A DNA stretch of 64,000 nt from Hyalella azteca (lineage: Eukaryota > Arthropoda > Malacostraca > Amphipoda > Hyalellidae). Where the stretch lies: the NCBI RefSeq assembly GCF_000764305.2, contig NW_025932772.1, positions 62,001 through 126,000 of the forward strand. The letters are read 5' to 3'. A model generated the notes under the pieces. It was not told the DNA's origin. It saw only the letters and a program-made list of their open reading frames with translations, and searched no databases. The position numbers were made by a program, and so were the translations under genes. How positions within the stretch are numbered: the first letter of the stretch is position 1; each line of letters starts with the position of its first letter. Shown here one piece after another: positions 12,751 to 23,917 of the stretch.

Positions 12751-13983
12751 CGTGGCGAGTGACGATAACAAAATCAAGCAGTGAGTGACGCCTAACGGGC
12801 ACGTCTTTTCTCTTCCTCTCACTCGACGAGTCGCCATCAGTTGAACCCCTCGAGCTATTCGTTCCCGACTTAAGCGATTTAATGCTGAGGTTTTTGTTGC
12901 GCGAGTTTTTGCGAGAGTCATTAGCATTTCGAGATGACTGCAGCCAAAATAAATTACCAGATTTTGTAATGTGGGATTTTGATGGCTTACCGCGAGCGTT
13001 CATTAGTCGCGATACGGGATTACAAGTTAAATTAGAACTTGAGCGACGTCGTTTCAGAACTGGACCAAAACTTCCGTTGGTGCTCACAGAACTGTCGTGA
13101 CCTGTTGAGCCGGGTACGACTATTTCTTCAGGGGCGTTGCACTGCAACTTTTGTATGAAATTTAGCTCTGCTAAATTAGAGAAGAGCGAACAAGCTCTAG
13201 ATTTAAATAGAATGCGACGGCAATTTGTGTCCAGCGATATATCAGGGTCTGATGAAGTTGCGACCTCGGTCTGGATACAGGCATCCGTATTTACCAAGCC
13301 AGTTGCTTGGTTAGAATTATCATCATTGTAGCTTCCTTCTCCTTGATCATCTGATATAAGTTCACACGAAATATCGTCGTTCATATCTTCACAATTTCCT
13401 TGATCAAGTGAAGTATTTCCGCTAGCTTCACCTACAACACTGCTAGTGTGCATTTCTGTATTGTCCTTACGGTGTATTGTGCTCTCCTGAGCTGTGGTAT
13501 TTTGTTCATTCAAGGAACAGCTGCACCTGTCGTTCTTATCGAAGGCTGTAGAACAATTACATTCACTGGGTCGACAAGCCCGACGTGTCGAATCACCAAT
13601 TCTGTTCCTCACAGCTCCCCGCTTCCACCTGATAACAGCTTTAACCCAGACCCAGCGACAGCCGTGGCAGCTGTAAGTCTTGACAACATCCATAGAATTC
13701 TTGTCCGATGTTGCAGATTTCCCAGGAGTTTCTCCGGTATCACTTATTCCATCGATGCTCATAGCTTCCTCTCCCGAGAGCGCACAAACTTTTATCCGTT
13801 CCGGGGCTTTGTTCGTGAAAGCTTCACAGGGTTTCCCGTCAAAACAATCACTCGAGCGTACAGATTCTTCGACGTCTGGGAGATCATTGTAGCAGTTCCG
13901 TTTAGGATTCAGAGATGAACGATGCGAGTCTAAAATCGGCACAGAAGATTCGCAAATCATGTTTTTTTCCCTTCGTTCAATCT
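12710..13983 (-). CDS. Large exon of an unidentified Ser/Asn-rich, probably nuclear protein
   Basis: This is the longest non-repetitive open stretch: from the ATG at 13960 it runs 417 codons to a strong donor TTG|GTAAGT (exon end 12710). Upstream of the ATG, a good acceptor (CTTCTTTTAG) lets the frame open from 13983, with a stop just before it, so it is probably an internal exon. GC content is well above the flanks. The protein is rich in Ser, Asn, Asp and Arg. A Cys/His-containing stretch (CHGCRWVWVKAVIRWKRG, then CNCSTAF and CSCSL) lies at about residues 97-155. Basic clusters LKRRRSSSN and SERKRKDVPVRRHS could be nuclear-localisation signals; RRRSS and RRHS fit basophilic-kinase sites. 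The end (LLDFVIVTRHAFTDVLP) is more hydrophobic and may begin a folded domain. I recognise no family. Confidence 0.65.
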
Positions 13984-15851
13984 CTAAAAGAAGTCCAATG
14001 TATTTTTAATACATATGCATATTTTTATCTATATAAATTTTCCACTCAATAATCAGGTTTTATACGGGAATTGCCCACACTTTTGAGGGTGGATGTCGCC
14101 CTTAAATTCTATTGCTTGTCATCGATCAAATGAAATTTGTATCCTAAAGAGATTATTTGGAGATATATCTAGGAATTTATTTACCACTTTCAAAATTTAT
14201 CCTGAAAACATCAAAATGTCAATAATTGGACGAGGAGAATAAACTATAACTCCAACTCAAGCTGAAACGGCAATGCTGAAATGGCGATGAAAAACTTCAT
14301 TTTGTAAAATAAAGAAACAGAGATGAGGTAAAATAAATAAAACCTAAGTCATTCTATTATTAGGTTGATAAAATGTTCTCAGGCCTTAATGTCATTTCAT
14401 ATCATTTGAAATTATTGAGACAGATTTAGTCACGACCCTACGAAATGACATTTATCGAGATATCTGGTAATCGAATTCTTCATTAATTTCGTATTTAATC
14501 AGCCTCATCATTGATAAAAACTATTAAGAGGTTCCAAAGAATTCATCTAAAACTCAGCTGATGTTCAGCGCTGCTCTGTAAAATATCCAATCCATTAAAC
14601 CTCGATTCTATTTTAGAAAAGTTAAGTGCAATTTAAAGCCTCGACGAATTCAATGAAAAAAGACACAAAGCCGAGCAAGTCTTGCTATATTTGCGGGTTG
14701 GGTGGGAGCGGCACAAAAGTTTTACGGTGATGAGGAGGAAAATTTGACCTTGTCACGAGCGTTTAGATTCGAACAATCAGGACTGTGACCCAAATAATTC
14801 GGGCTAGAAGCCAACTGTTGCGTCTGCCGCCATGATTTTATTACCGGAACACTCAAGAAAACAAGCTGAAAATGGAGAACTTTGTTCAAATATCGATGCA
14901 CCTTTTACTCTTGGCTATCATGACCACCATTACCCGGCATAATTAAGCGAGTATCAGAGCTACGAGTAGAAAGTGTGTTGCTTTTTAGACAACACGACCC
15001 AATAATTTTTTGAGTGAAGTGGCGAGAAGAATGACCGTCGAAGACCAAGCGACGTCGTAGCGAATCAAGAGTACGATTGAAATAAGAAGGTTGACTTAAT
15101 CACGGCAATTTCAATTTATTCCAGCATTTTTTTTGATTGATTCATTGATTGTTGATTGATTGATTCATTCGTATGAATCAAGTGGTGAGTTAATGTGACC
15201 ATTGAAATATACCTAATTAAATATAAACACAACCTCACTAAAACTGTTGCCATTGTGATTTCTGAAAAAAACACTACGGTATAGTAATCAAACATTGAAA
15301 AAAGGAAAGCATCATATCATTTTTTTATTACAAAACTTCGAGCTAAGGTTTAAATTTCACCAAACGCAAATTTATCGCTCCATTAACACAATAGCTGAAT
15401 CCTAAGCAGCGCCGAATGAAAACGCTAATGAAATGACCTTAATTGAATTCAACATTTTATGTATACGCAATTAAATAGTATAAATCTAATCCAGCGTCGT
15501 ATACGCTAATTAACCTAAATGAATCCAGCATTTCACGAATACGCTAATTTGCATATATCGAGTCCAGGTTAGAACAGAAACACTAGCTGCAACAAACAAC
15601 ATTCCTGTTCTCATTCTTAACTTGCAACGAATGCATTATAAAAGCTGCTATAAAGCAGCGGCACACGTCAAGATTAAGTAGGAATCATTGCCATTTGTCG
15701 TGCACCGAGGCAGTGGTCCAACATTGTTGAACACAAGACAGCCCATTGACCTACTTCGATTCCAACTTTTTTTTTAATTTTGCAGCACAACAAAATTCAA
15801 CTCAACTGCAAAATTCAACTTTTGCAGCAACTCACTGTAGCCTGACGCAAC
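13984..15851. other. AT-rich intergenic or intronic DNA
   Basis: No gene is supported. It contains short ATTGATTGATT-type simple repeats near 15130-15170 and otherwise nothing distinctive. Confidence 0.5.
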
Positions 15852-16002
15852 AATGTCGAGGATATAAGTATTAAAATCACTTGTTTGCTTAAATCGCAAG
15901 TTAACTAGGAATTTAAAAGCAAAAACGGAACGTTTTCTCTTATAAAGATATGGTGAATTTTTGTGGTATTGTTTTTGCTTTTAAATTCCTAATGTCGAGG
16001 AT
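15852..16002. mobile_element. 127-bp insertion with 12-bp target-site duplication (family B, copy 1)
   Basis: The direct repeat AATGTCGAGGAT at 15852-15863 and 15991-16002 brackets 127 bp. The insert contains GCTTAAATCGCAAGTTAAC and a 20-bp inverted repeat (AGGAATTTAAAAGCAAAAAC at 15909-15928, complement at 15970-15989). A related insert of similar size with its own target duplication lies at 19302-19436. No coding capacity. Confidence 0.7.
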
Positions 16003-17449
16003 GTCAAACTCTCTTCCCAACATAACTTATTCGCCGCGCAACACAAAGAAAAAGTTTCTAACAAAATGGGATTTTCAGTGTCAGGATTTAACAAAAAAAA
16101 AAGTAAATGATTTATCATGGAAATGCTATCTCTAAGCAGGATGGCGATGTGACCCAGTTTCCAGAATATTTTACAATACGTTTATCTGGAGTACTTTTTA
16201 ACAAGGAATTCGGTCTATATTTAAATTAGTTTCCCTATACAATAAACGTGGAGACTGGAGACTCAGTGGAGACTCAGAAAATAGACTCAGAAAAGTGGAG
16301 ACTGAAGAGACTTGAAAATATCGATGCACTCCTTACCCTGCTGAGGAAGTGTGTCACTATTTGGACATTAAAACCCTATCAATTGTTTGAGTGTAACCCT
16401 AAAAAATATATTTGTTTGTCCCCCGAATCAATCTAATACGATTCATAACTTTCGCATCTCCACTGAAGCCTATCATTAACATCATCGAATACTGATCATG
16501 CACCTTATCTGCAGTAATGTAGTGAGCATAGAATTTAGTCTTTTTTCGTTTAATCTCTAAAGATGAATGAAAAAATATAGATAGAGTACCCGCGGTTTGC
16601 AGGAAGATGACCGATTACAAATTTATTTGAAACTGAAAGAAGTTGAAAATTTCAACGATTCTTTGCATAGTAAATATGAAACGTTCATTATAATGTTTAT
16701 CTCTATGAGAGAGAATGGCCAAAAATTAGGTAAGATAGCCAATATATTGTTATTAAAAACCCCCTCGATATCGTAAAATGTAGATGTTAAAAAATCTTCG
16801 TTAACAGTAAACAGCGATTTTGAATCGCATCATTTGTATGCTACATTCGAACAAGAAAGTCAAAAGCTTAAAATGAGATACAATATTAGACATAGGTAAG
16901 GAAAATTACTTGGCAAAAAATCGAAAAAGCGATAGAAAATATTATTCTGATGCTTAAAGGAGATTACAAATTTACAAAGAGCTCAAATTCAAGCCCTCAA
17001 AAAACCCTGACCTAACACTTATGAAACTAATTTTCTTTTACCTAAATCTACATCGATATGCGGCCTATGTGCTAGATTATTAAAATATTCAGAGAAGACT
17101 GTATTTTAATCTTGGAAATAACAATCCATATGCTCAATTCATTAGTCAATTAATATATCAACAGTTCAAATTAGTCTTGGTTATTCAACTATACTTTTAT
17201 TTAACATTCGCCTCATATCCTGACAAACTAAAATAGTCAAAGTTCTTTATCAGCGTCATTTGTATCAACGGAAGGTGGAATGCTGAAAGCTGATTCAATA
17301 TCTAAAAATGGCATTCAATTTCCAGCCATGATGATGTTTCCACCAAAGACGAGTCTTCGGCCAATGGAGTTAGAAGAGTGATGGATTGGAAAACTGGAAA
17401 TAGCGCTCCAAAAATTGAATTATATTTCGTCGGCTCTGTAAAATTTTCG
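16003..17449. other. AT-rich DNA, nothing recognised
   Basis: Only a short GGAGACTCAG-type repetition near 16250-16300 stands out. No gene is supported. Confidence 0.5.
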
Positions 17450-17705
17450 GCATAGGAAAATCATTCTAATTCTATTGTTCACAATTGGCGATTTATTTTA
17501 TGAAATTGATGACTCTTTCGTTCATAATTGGTGACTCTTTGTTCATAATAAGAGGTTCTATTGTTCATTTTTATTCTCTGTTTTTCATTGGTAATTTTAT
17601 TGTCTAAAATTGGTGGTTCTGTTATACCTAATTGTTGCTTCTATCGTTCATTATAAGCAATTCTATCGTTCAAAACTGATGATTCTATTATTCCTAATTT
17701 CATTG
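17450..17705. repeat. Degenerate minisatellite (TTCTATTGTTCATAATTGGTGA type)
   Basis: About nine diverged units of 25-30 bp built around TTCTAT(T/C)GTTCA and TAATTGGTGA follow one another. Confidence 0.55.
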
Positions 17706-17904
17706 AAGTAGGTTATAGTACTATAAAACAACTAAAGATTAAACGGTCTAAGTAATCCTTTGTCTGAAAATCAATAGAAAACAAAACGTTCGTGTTCCAG
17801 TCCCTCCTAATCCGTTCTCTCGTGTACGTCATGAAATTGCACACATTCACTCTAAATATCATAATAACTTCTGGTCAAGCTCATGGCAAAGAACACCTTC
17901 AGTC

Positions 17905-18285
17905 AACCCCATCACCTACCGCCAACTTTACATCTACCGCCAACTCTAACACCTACAGCAAACTCTAACACCTTCAGCCAACTCTATATAACACCTTCAG
18001 CCAACTCTAACACCTTCAGCAAACTCTAACACCTTCAGCCAACTCTATACAACACCTTCAGCCAACTCTAACACATTCAGCCAACTCTAACACCTTCAGC
18101 CAACTCTAACACATTCAGCCAACTCTAACACCTTCAGCCAACTCTAACACCTTCAGCCAACTCTAACACCTTCAGCCAACTCTAGCACTTCAGCCAACTC
18201 TAGCGCCTTCAGTCAACTCTAACACCTTCAGCCAACTCTAACACCTTCAGCCAACTCTAACACCTCCAGCCAACTCTAACTGTCC
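17905..18285. repeat. Minisatellite, 19-bp unit (CACCTTCAGCCAACTCTAA)
   Basis: About 19 units of CACCTTCAGCCAACTCTAA occur with single-base variants (CATTCAGCC, CTTCAGCAA) and occasional longer units carrying TATATAA or TATACAA. Early units are more diverged (CACCTACCGCCAACTTTA). Confidence 0.9.
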
Positions 18286-18851
18286 GAGCGTATTTTCAAT
18301 GACACTCTAGATTAGAGTGTTACCATTCTAATAATGACTAACTAGAGTGGTAACTCTAATTAGTAATTATGTAAGATGGGCACACGGTGAGGTTTTACTA
18401 CAGAAATAGATCAAGTTTATTGGTTTAAAAAAGTTATCAATAACAACAAAAATATAACTGCGCTTGTGATTCCTAATGAAGAAGAAACAATTGCTTGAAG
18501 CTTAAAATCAACTGAAAATTCATGAAAATTATTCACCTATTAATTTACAACGCCAATGTGAAATGATATTAAGTACTTGCACGATTGCGTGCCGAATCAT
18601 AATGCTAATGATTAAATATTAAGTAAATAAATAAGTAATAAATGTTAAGTAGTAACCTATTAGCTTACTCTTCCATTGAGGCTATTGAGCTGATAGTTAA
18701 TTTTTTTATTCGGTTACGTTTTTACATGCATGTTTTTATCAACTTTTCAACTCGCTGGTCCAAACTTCTACATTAAATGCACTTTCTCCCTTCTGGACAG
18801 TCAGTTGCAGTAAAGCATATCGCACAGACATCGCCCCAATACAAGTCAATC
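18286..18851. other. AT-rich DNA with small inverted repeats
   Basis: CACTCTAGATTAGAGTG and TAACTAGAGTGGTAACTCTAATTAG near 18300-18365 form small imperfect palindromes. No gene is supported. Confidence 0.45.
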
Positions 18852-19147
18852 GATGGATTATGAATTATTTCCTATAGCTCCCGTAACCGGCCAAAGGATT
18901 GAGTTCCGTATGATCTTAAAATACGATGAAGAAACAAAAACCTGAAGCAGGAGTAACGGCAAAATCCAATGAAAAAGACACGACCAAGGTTCTTCACAAG
19001 CACGAATCGATAGTACAAAGCGTGCAAATGTCCTTCACTACTGGCAAGGCCAATGTCATTTACTATGATGACGCAAGGCACAAGCCGACGCTGATAGCGA
19101 GGGTGAACACCGCCAGGTTTGAGTCAGCGCACCGGAGCAGCGCATGA
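18852..19147 (+). pseudogene. Possible frameshifted coding remnant
   Basis: Two consecutive plus-strand frames look more protein-like than the surrounding DNA. One starts at 18852 (MDYELFPIAPVTGQRIEF) and stops near 18945; the other starts at 18926 (MKKQKPEAGVTAKSNEK) and runs to a stop at 19147, through SFTTGKANVIYYDDARHK. GC is raised here. One frameshift near 18930-18945 would join them, but I recognise no family. A minus-strand frame (18872-19081) is also open, so coding status and strand are uncertain. Confidence 0.25.
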
Positions 19148-19157
19148 CTCTCCCTTG

Positions 19158-20153
19158 TGACGTCTGGGATGGCACTGAGCCGGCCCAGCCGTAGCGTAAC
19201 TAGCGTCCGAGATGCACGCGTTCATAGCAGAAACGCCTTAGCAAAACGACTCCGAAAATGCCTACTAAAAATCCAAGTGTGATGAAACTATCAATCAAGT
19301 TCTTATATCATCAGTCTGCTTATATCGCAAGTTCACAAGGAATTAAGGAATTTAATAGCAAAGAAAACGCCAAGAAAATTCACCATATCGATATTGAAAT
19401 CAAATTCAATATCGATTTGGTGAATTTTCTTGGCCTTATCAATCAAGTTGTAGTTTCGAAGACCCCAATTATTCACGGATTTATTATTATTTTTTATTGT
19501 TTATTATTATCATTTTCATGGTCTATAAATTTTTATTTAGCATTAATAAGACTTTATAGTGGTTGGTCTTGTTTTGAGAAGGTTTCCGAGATATTTTATA
19601 TAATTAAAAAAGTGATATAATGATCGTAGATAAGTAATATCAGGGCTTGCTATGGCTTAAATAAGGATAAAAAATAAATCAAAGCAAGGTTTGAAGTTGA
19701 TTGCTTTGAATGCAAGAGTTTATTGATGTCGGGGCAGTTCAGACGTCTGGGATGGCACTGAGCCGGCCCAGCCGTAGGCCGTAGCGTAACTAGGGTCCCA
19801 GACGCACGCGTTCATAGCAGAAACGCCTTAGCAAAACGACCACGAAAATGCCTACTAAAAATTTAAGTGTTATGAAAATATCAATCTAGTTGTAGTTTCG
19901 AAGACCCAGGGAAACATTATCGTTTCCTTGATATTCAATTAATTTTTATTTAGCGTTAATAAGACTTTGTTGTGGTAGGTATTGTTTCAAGAAGGTTTCC
20001 AAGATATTTTATATCATTAAATAAGTGATTTTATGATCGTAGATATTTAGTATCAGGCCTGGCAATGGCTTAAATATGGATAAAAAAAATAAATCAGAGC
20101 AAGGTTGGACGTTGATGGCTTTGAATGCACGAGTTTATTGAGATCAGTGCAGT
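19158..20153. repeat. Diverged tandem duplication, unit about 0.41-0.58 kb
   Basis: Copy A (19158-19740) and copy B (19741-20153) both begin GACGTCTGGGATGGCACTGA and share CACGCGTTCATAGCAGAAAC, GTAGTTTCGAAGACCC and a tail with GATCGTAGAT and TTTGAATGCA. Copy A is longer mainly because it carries a 135-bp insertion at 19302-19436 that copy B lacks. Confidence 0.85.
19289..19449. mobile_element. 135-bp insertion with 13-bp target-site duplication (family B, copy 2)
   Basis: TATCAATCAAGTT at 19289-19301 is repeated at 19437-19449, bracketing 135 bp. The second copy of the surrounding duplication has one such site (TATCAATCTAGTT, near 19880) and no insert, which is an empty-site control. The insert holds GCTTATATCGCAAGTTCAC, shared with the 15864-15990 insert. 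It also holds a near-perfect 30-bp hairpin: arms 19369-19398 and 19405-19434, one mismatch, 6-nt loop. Confidence 0.85.
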
Positions 20154-21212
20154 TCTAAATTCTTTTGAATCAAGTATTAACAAACAATTCTGCTAGTGTA
20201 CACCCGTACACTCTTAGGAGAAACGAAAGAAACCTAACGCAATAAACTTAATCACATCTAATAAAAATTAAATACATTCATAATTAGTGCTGCAACGGAG
20301 GAAAATATTTTTTTCAACGATGAAATGTACAAATCTTATACGCAACGCATATACCTACTTCTTATAAGATGAAACCTGAAATATATATAACTGGTGCTCA
20401 ACATTTCATTTCAATAAACAGGGTTTCCTATGTTCAAATAAGGTAATATGAACAGAACTTGAGCTATTTGCGTTTGAGCTAAATTGGAGATTTCATTTAA
20501 GTTCTTTTGGCGTCGACAAATACAGATTTTAACGTGTAATTTAACCAGGCATTTGCCGCGAACGTCTTTAATAATTCACTGGCTAGAAATTTGATGCACG
20601 CTCCAGTTACCGCTAGAAGAGCCCTCAATTTCTAAGTCTATAGTCGTTTTTTTTTTCATTAACCGCGCGACAAAGAAAGCCGAAATGAGTTTCCTGCCTA
20701 AGTGGTCCTAGAATTCCTAAAATTGGAAAAATGATTCTCTCAAGTCCTACGGTAATAACGAAATGTGATTGAAAGATGGCAAATTAAGTAACTTTTTTCC
20801 CTTCTAACGCAAGGATTATTTTGTGATTATGGATTATTAGTTCCAGTATTTTTATTAACGATGTTTACTAAAAGATTTATGTGAGTTTAGGACAGCAAAT
20901 GTTTGACCAATAGATTAATAACACAATTTCTCATATCATTTCATTACAAAAGAGCAAATAGTGTGCCTCTAAAAATAAAAGAAAATAAAAACTTAAATAA
21001 GAAAAATCAATCATCTTTTATTAAACTCGCCTCTGAGATGCAACTATCGGCAAAGTCAAGTCGTCTGAGGACATTGAGTAAAGTACATTATTATCAAAAC
21101 TTCATAGAATAATATTATAAATTGCCAAGATTTTCACAAGAAATTAGACGTAAATCTCATCATAATAAATTCGAATTCCCCAGCCTCGTCAATAAAATAT
21201 AAAGTTGAGTTA
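20154..21212. other. AT-rich DNA, nothing recognised
   Basis: No gene or clear repeat is supported. The open frame at 20903-21112 is AT-rich and featureless. Confidence 0.5.
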
Positions 21213-21216
21213 ATAA

Positions 21217-21560
21217 AATATAATTTGTTTAGACTTATAAATGATATCTTGATTGCTATAAGGATATCGTAGGCCGTCTATTACCGCTTGTCAACAATCG
21301 TGAATGTCGCGAATTGTTGTCAATTCGCGTGCCGCGACGCTATAACGAAACATTGATTGTCGACCCCCAGAGCCAATAAGACTTATAAAATATAATTTGT
21401 TTAGACTTATAAATGAAATCTTGATTACTATAAGGATATCGTAGGCCGTTTATTACCGCTTGTCAACAATCGTGAATGTCGCGAATTGTTGTCAATTCGC
21501 GTGCCGCGATGCTATAACGAAACATTGATTGTCGACCCCCAGAGCCAATAAGACTTAATG
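21217..21560. repeat. 172-bp tandem duplication
   Basis: Two copies at an offset of 172 bp share AATTTGTTTAGACTTATAAA, GGATATCGTAGGCCGT and TTGTCGACCCCCAGAGCCAA with few differences. Each holds a near-palindrome, CGCGAATTGTTGTCAATTCGCG. Confidence 0.9.
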
Positions 21561-21833
21561 AAGATCAATGCGACTATGATAGCAAATTAAGGAAGACGAG
21601 CTCATATTGCTGATGCATGGCAGGATGTCGTGCGCGAGTTAATGAAATCTCAAGATTAAAAACCGTATAGTTATTGGATAACGTTGCCGACCTTGGCTAG
21701 ATTTGAAGACCCAGGAATGGTTTTAAATTGGGGTTTATGAAAGTAAAGGCTATTAAAAATATTCGAATATTCAAAATATACAATTGATAGAAAAGAGAAA
21801 TGTCATCTAAAGATAAATGTATAGTAATTGTCA
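21561..21833. other. Spacer between tandem arrays
   Basis: No gene or repeat is seen. Confidence 0.4.
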
Positions 21834-22110
21834 TATATAACGAAATTTATTGTGATTGAACGAAATGCGATAAAACTAAACGAAATTTATTGTGATTGAA
21901 CGAAATGCGATAAAACTAAACGAAATTTATTGTGATTGAACGAAATGCGATGAAATTAAACGAAATTTATTGTGACTGAACGAAATGCGATGAAACTAAA
22001 CGAAACTTATAGTGACTGAGCGAAATGCAATAATACTGATCGAAATGCGCTCCGACTGAACAAAATGCGCGACGACTGAACGAAATGCGCTACAGCAGAA
22101 CAAAATATCT
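21834..22110. repeat. Minisatellite, 40-bp unit (two 20-bp halves)
   Basis: The unit is CGAAATTTATTGTGATTGAA followed by CGAAATGCGATAAAACTAAA. The first units are almost identical; toward 22100 they degrade into CGAAATGCGC(T/G) half-units. Confidence 0.9.
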
Positions 22111-22895
22111 CAAGACATAACGCAATTTGAACATGAGGCTTAGATTACATTGCGTACCCTAAGAGAGGTCATGTAAGGATATACGACGCAGTTTGTTTAT
22201 GGCCCATACGTCAATATTTAATCAGTGTGGCTTTCAAGCTGCCAATAGCCGATATTCAGAAGCAGTCATCGGTGGGAGTAGTCGCTGGGTACGATGACTA
22301 ATGAAAGACTAGACGACTTGGAACTGTATAGCTTCCATTAGAGTTGTACGAGTTTCCATTAATTTCTGTTGGGTAACTAACTGAGCCATCCTGTGAATGA
22401 TGTTTGTTTCACATGCTAACATCCGTACGCCATTTCCTATGCTTGAAGTCATATATTCTATTTTATTGATTTGTTTTATGAACCTCATCAAGCCTGCTAT
22501 TCTAAATTTATTTTGCAGGCTTTAGTAGTGAAATAAAATACAAACATTTGTATTTTATATTCCGATCTGTTCTACTCAATCGACGATTTGATTAATTTCA
22601 TCTATCATATGGCTGTGAATCTATTCATACCATCAATTCATTTGCATCCCATACATGTTTTTACTTAAAAATTATTATTCAATGCAAAAACACTCGTCAA
22701 CAGATAGTTCGTGTCCACTTATATCGAGCGATTGCGTTTCTATTGACCAGTTCTCTCAATACACACATAATTACAGTTGGAAATAAAAATGTCACTTTTC
22801 ACATGTATTGCTGTATTTTTAACGATATATTCAGAACGTGAAGTAGTTGCTATGATGAACAAATTTTGATGTATTTCAATAAACAGTGGAAACGA
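22111..22895. other. AT-rich DNA, nothing recognised
   Basis: No supported gene. The minus-strand frame at 22309-22491 has no motif. Confidence 0.45.
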
Positions 22896-23101
22896 CCTAA
22901 GAGTACGCACACAGTGAAAGCAGGTTGCCAGCGTGCTGGTTACCTGCTCAGGCTGGCGCCTGAAACCATAGAATACAGAAGCCTATTCGTACAGGTTTTC
23001 ACTGTGAACACTTACATTATTATCCCATGTTCATTCTTGTGGCCGGTTGGAGCAGGTTGCCCGCGCGGGCACACCGGCTTTCACTGTGTACGTACCCTAA
23101 G
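22896..23101. mobile_element. MITE-like element with CACACAGTGAAAGC inverted ends
   Basis: The left end GTACGCACACAGTGAAAGC is mirrored at the right (reverse complement GTACACAGTGAAAGCCGG). Further inverted similarity surrounds GGTTGCC(A/C)GCG, and a third TTTTCACTGTGAAC motif sits inside. CCTAAG flanks both sides (22896-22901 and 23096-23101) as a possible 6-bp target duplication. The element is GC-rich in an AT-rich setting and non-coding; superfamily not assigned. Confidence 0.7.
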
Positions 23102-23661
23102 GATAGACAAGTTTCATGCGCTGTTATTGATTTGCAGAGCTGCAAGCAAAGCATGAGTTCTGGATAGCTGCAGCTCATTCCCATGGGCCAGTGGGCATCT
23201 CATTAATATTTACGAGGAATTATGAACCTCATCAAGCTATCTGACGGCAAAGTTTTATGTCTCTTTATCGGATTCCTGCTGTGGCATCAACAATTGCAAC
23301 GCTATTTGGCACGAAAACATCTTTTGCTCAAGTGAAGGCAAAAGTCATTTACTATACGTGAATAACCAATCTTCCTTAAAATAGTCGGATGTCATAAAGT
23401 GTGTCAATTAATATCTATTTATATGTAAACGCTTGCAGATAATTACCGTTGTATCTCAGTATTTTATTCGGAAAATTTATTATTCATATAACAACTGGCG
23501 GTTTGAGCAGGGGATGCCAAAATAGTAAAAGATTTAATTCAAGATATAATGTGTTCACAACAATTTTATAAAATAAAGTCTAGATGGGTGAAATAAACTA
23601 ATATAATCTAACTAAAATGAATAAAACTAAAACAAATATAATACTGAAATAAATAAATTAA
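23102..23661. other. AT-rich DNA, nothing recognised
   Basis: No gene or repeat supported; ends in A-rich AAATAAATTAA-type sequence beside the fold-back element. Confidence 0.45.
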
Positions 23662-23917
23662 ATGTAATCACATACATTCAGACACATTCATTTATTTCAA
23701 AGAAATAGAAAAAATTGCTTAATTGCTTGTACGAAGTTAAATAAGGGTAAATATTTTACCCTTAACTTCGTGCAAGCAATAGGGGTAAATATTTAACCCC
23801 CTAACTTCGTACAACCAATAGGGGTAAATATTTTACCCCTAACTTCGTGCAAGCAATTAAGTCATATTTTCTATTTCTTTGAAATAAATAAATATGTGCA
23901 AATGTATGTGATTACAT
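23662..23917. mobile_element. Fold-back element with arms of about 80 bp
   Basis: The first about 80 bp (ATGTAATCACATACATT, TTTATTTCAAAGAAATAGAA, TTGCTTAATTGCTTG, ACGAAGTTA) reappears inverted at the end (TAACTTCGTGCAAGCAATTA through GTATGTGATTACAT). The middle holds three direct copies of a smaller palindrome, GGGGTAAATATTTTACCCC, each followed by TAACTTCGTGCAAGCAAT-like sequence. It would form one long hairpin with a palindromic loop region. No clear target duplication. Confidence 0.85.

Noticed and set aside
12706..13918. Other frames across 12706-13918 on both strands, including a 156-codon plus-strand frame
   Set aside because: They are shadows of the longer minus-strand exon, which has proper splice sites and coding-like composition.
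17905..18285. CRISPR-like array
   Set aside because: Units are contiguous 19-mers with no unique spacers, and the genome is eukaryotic.
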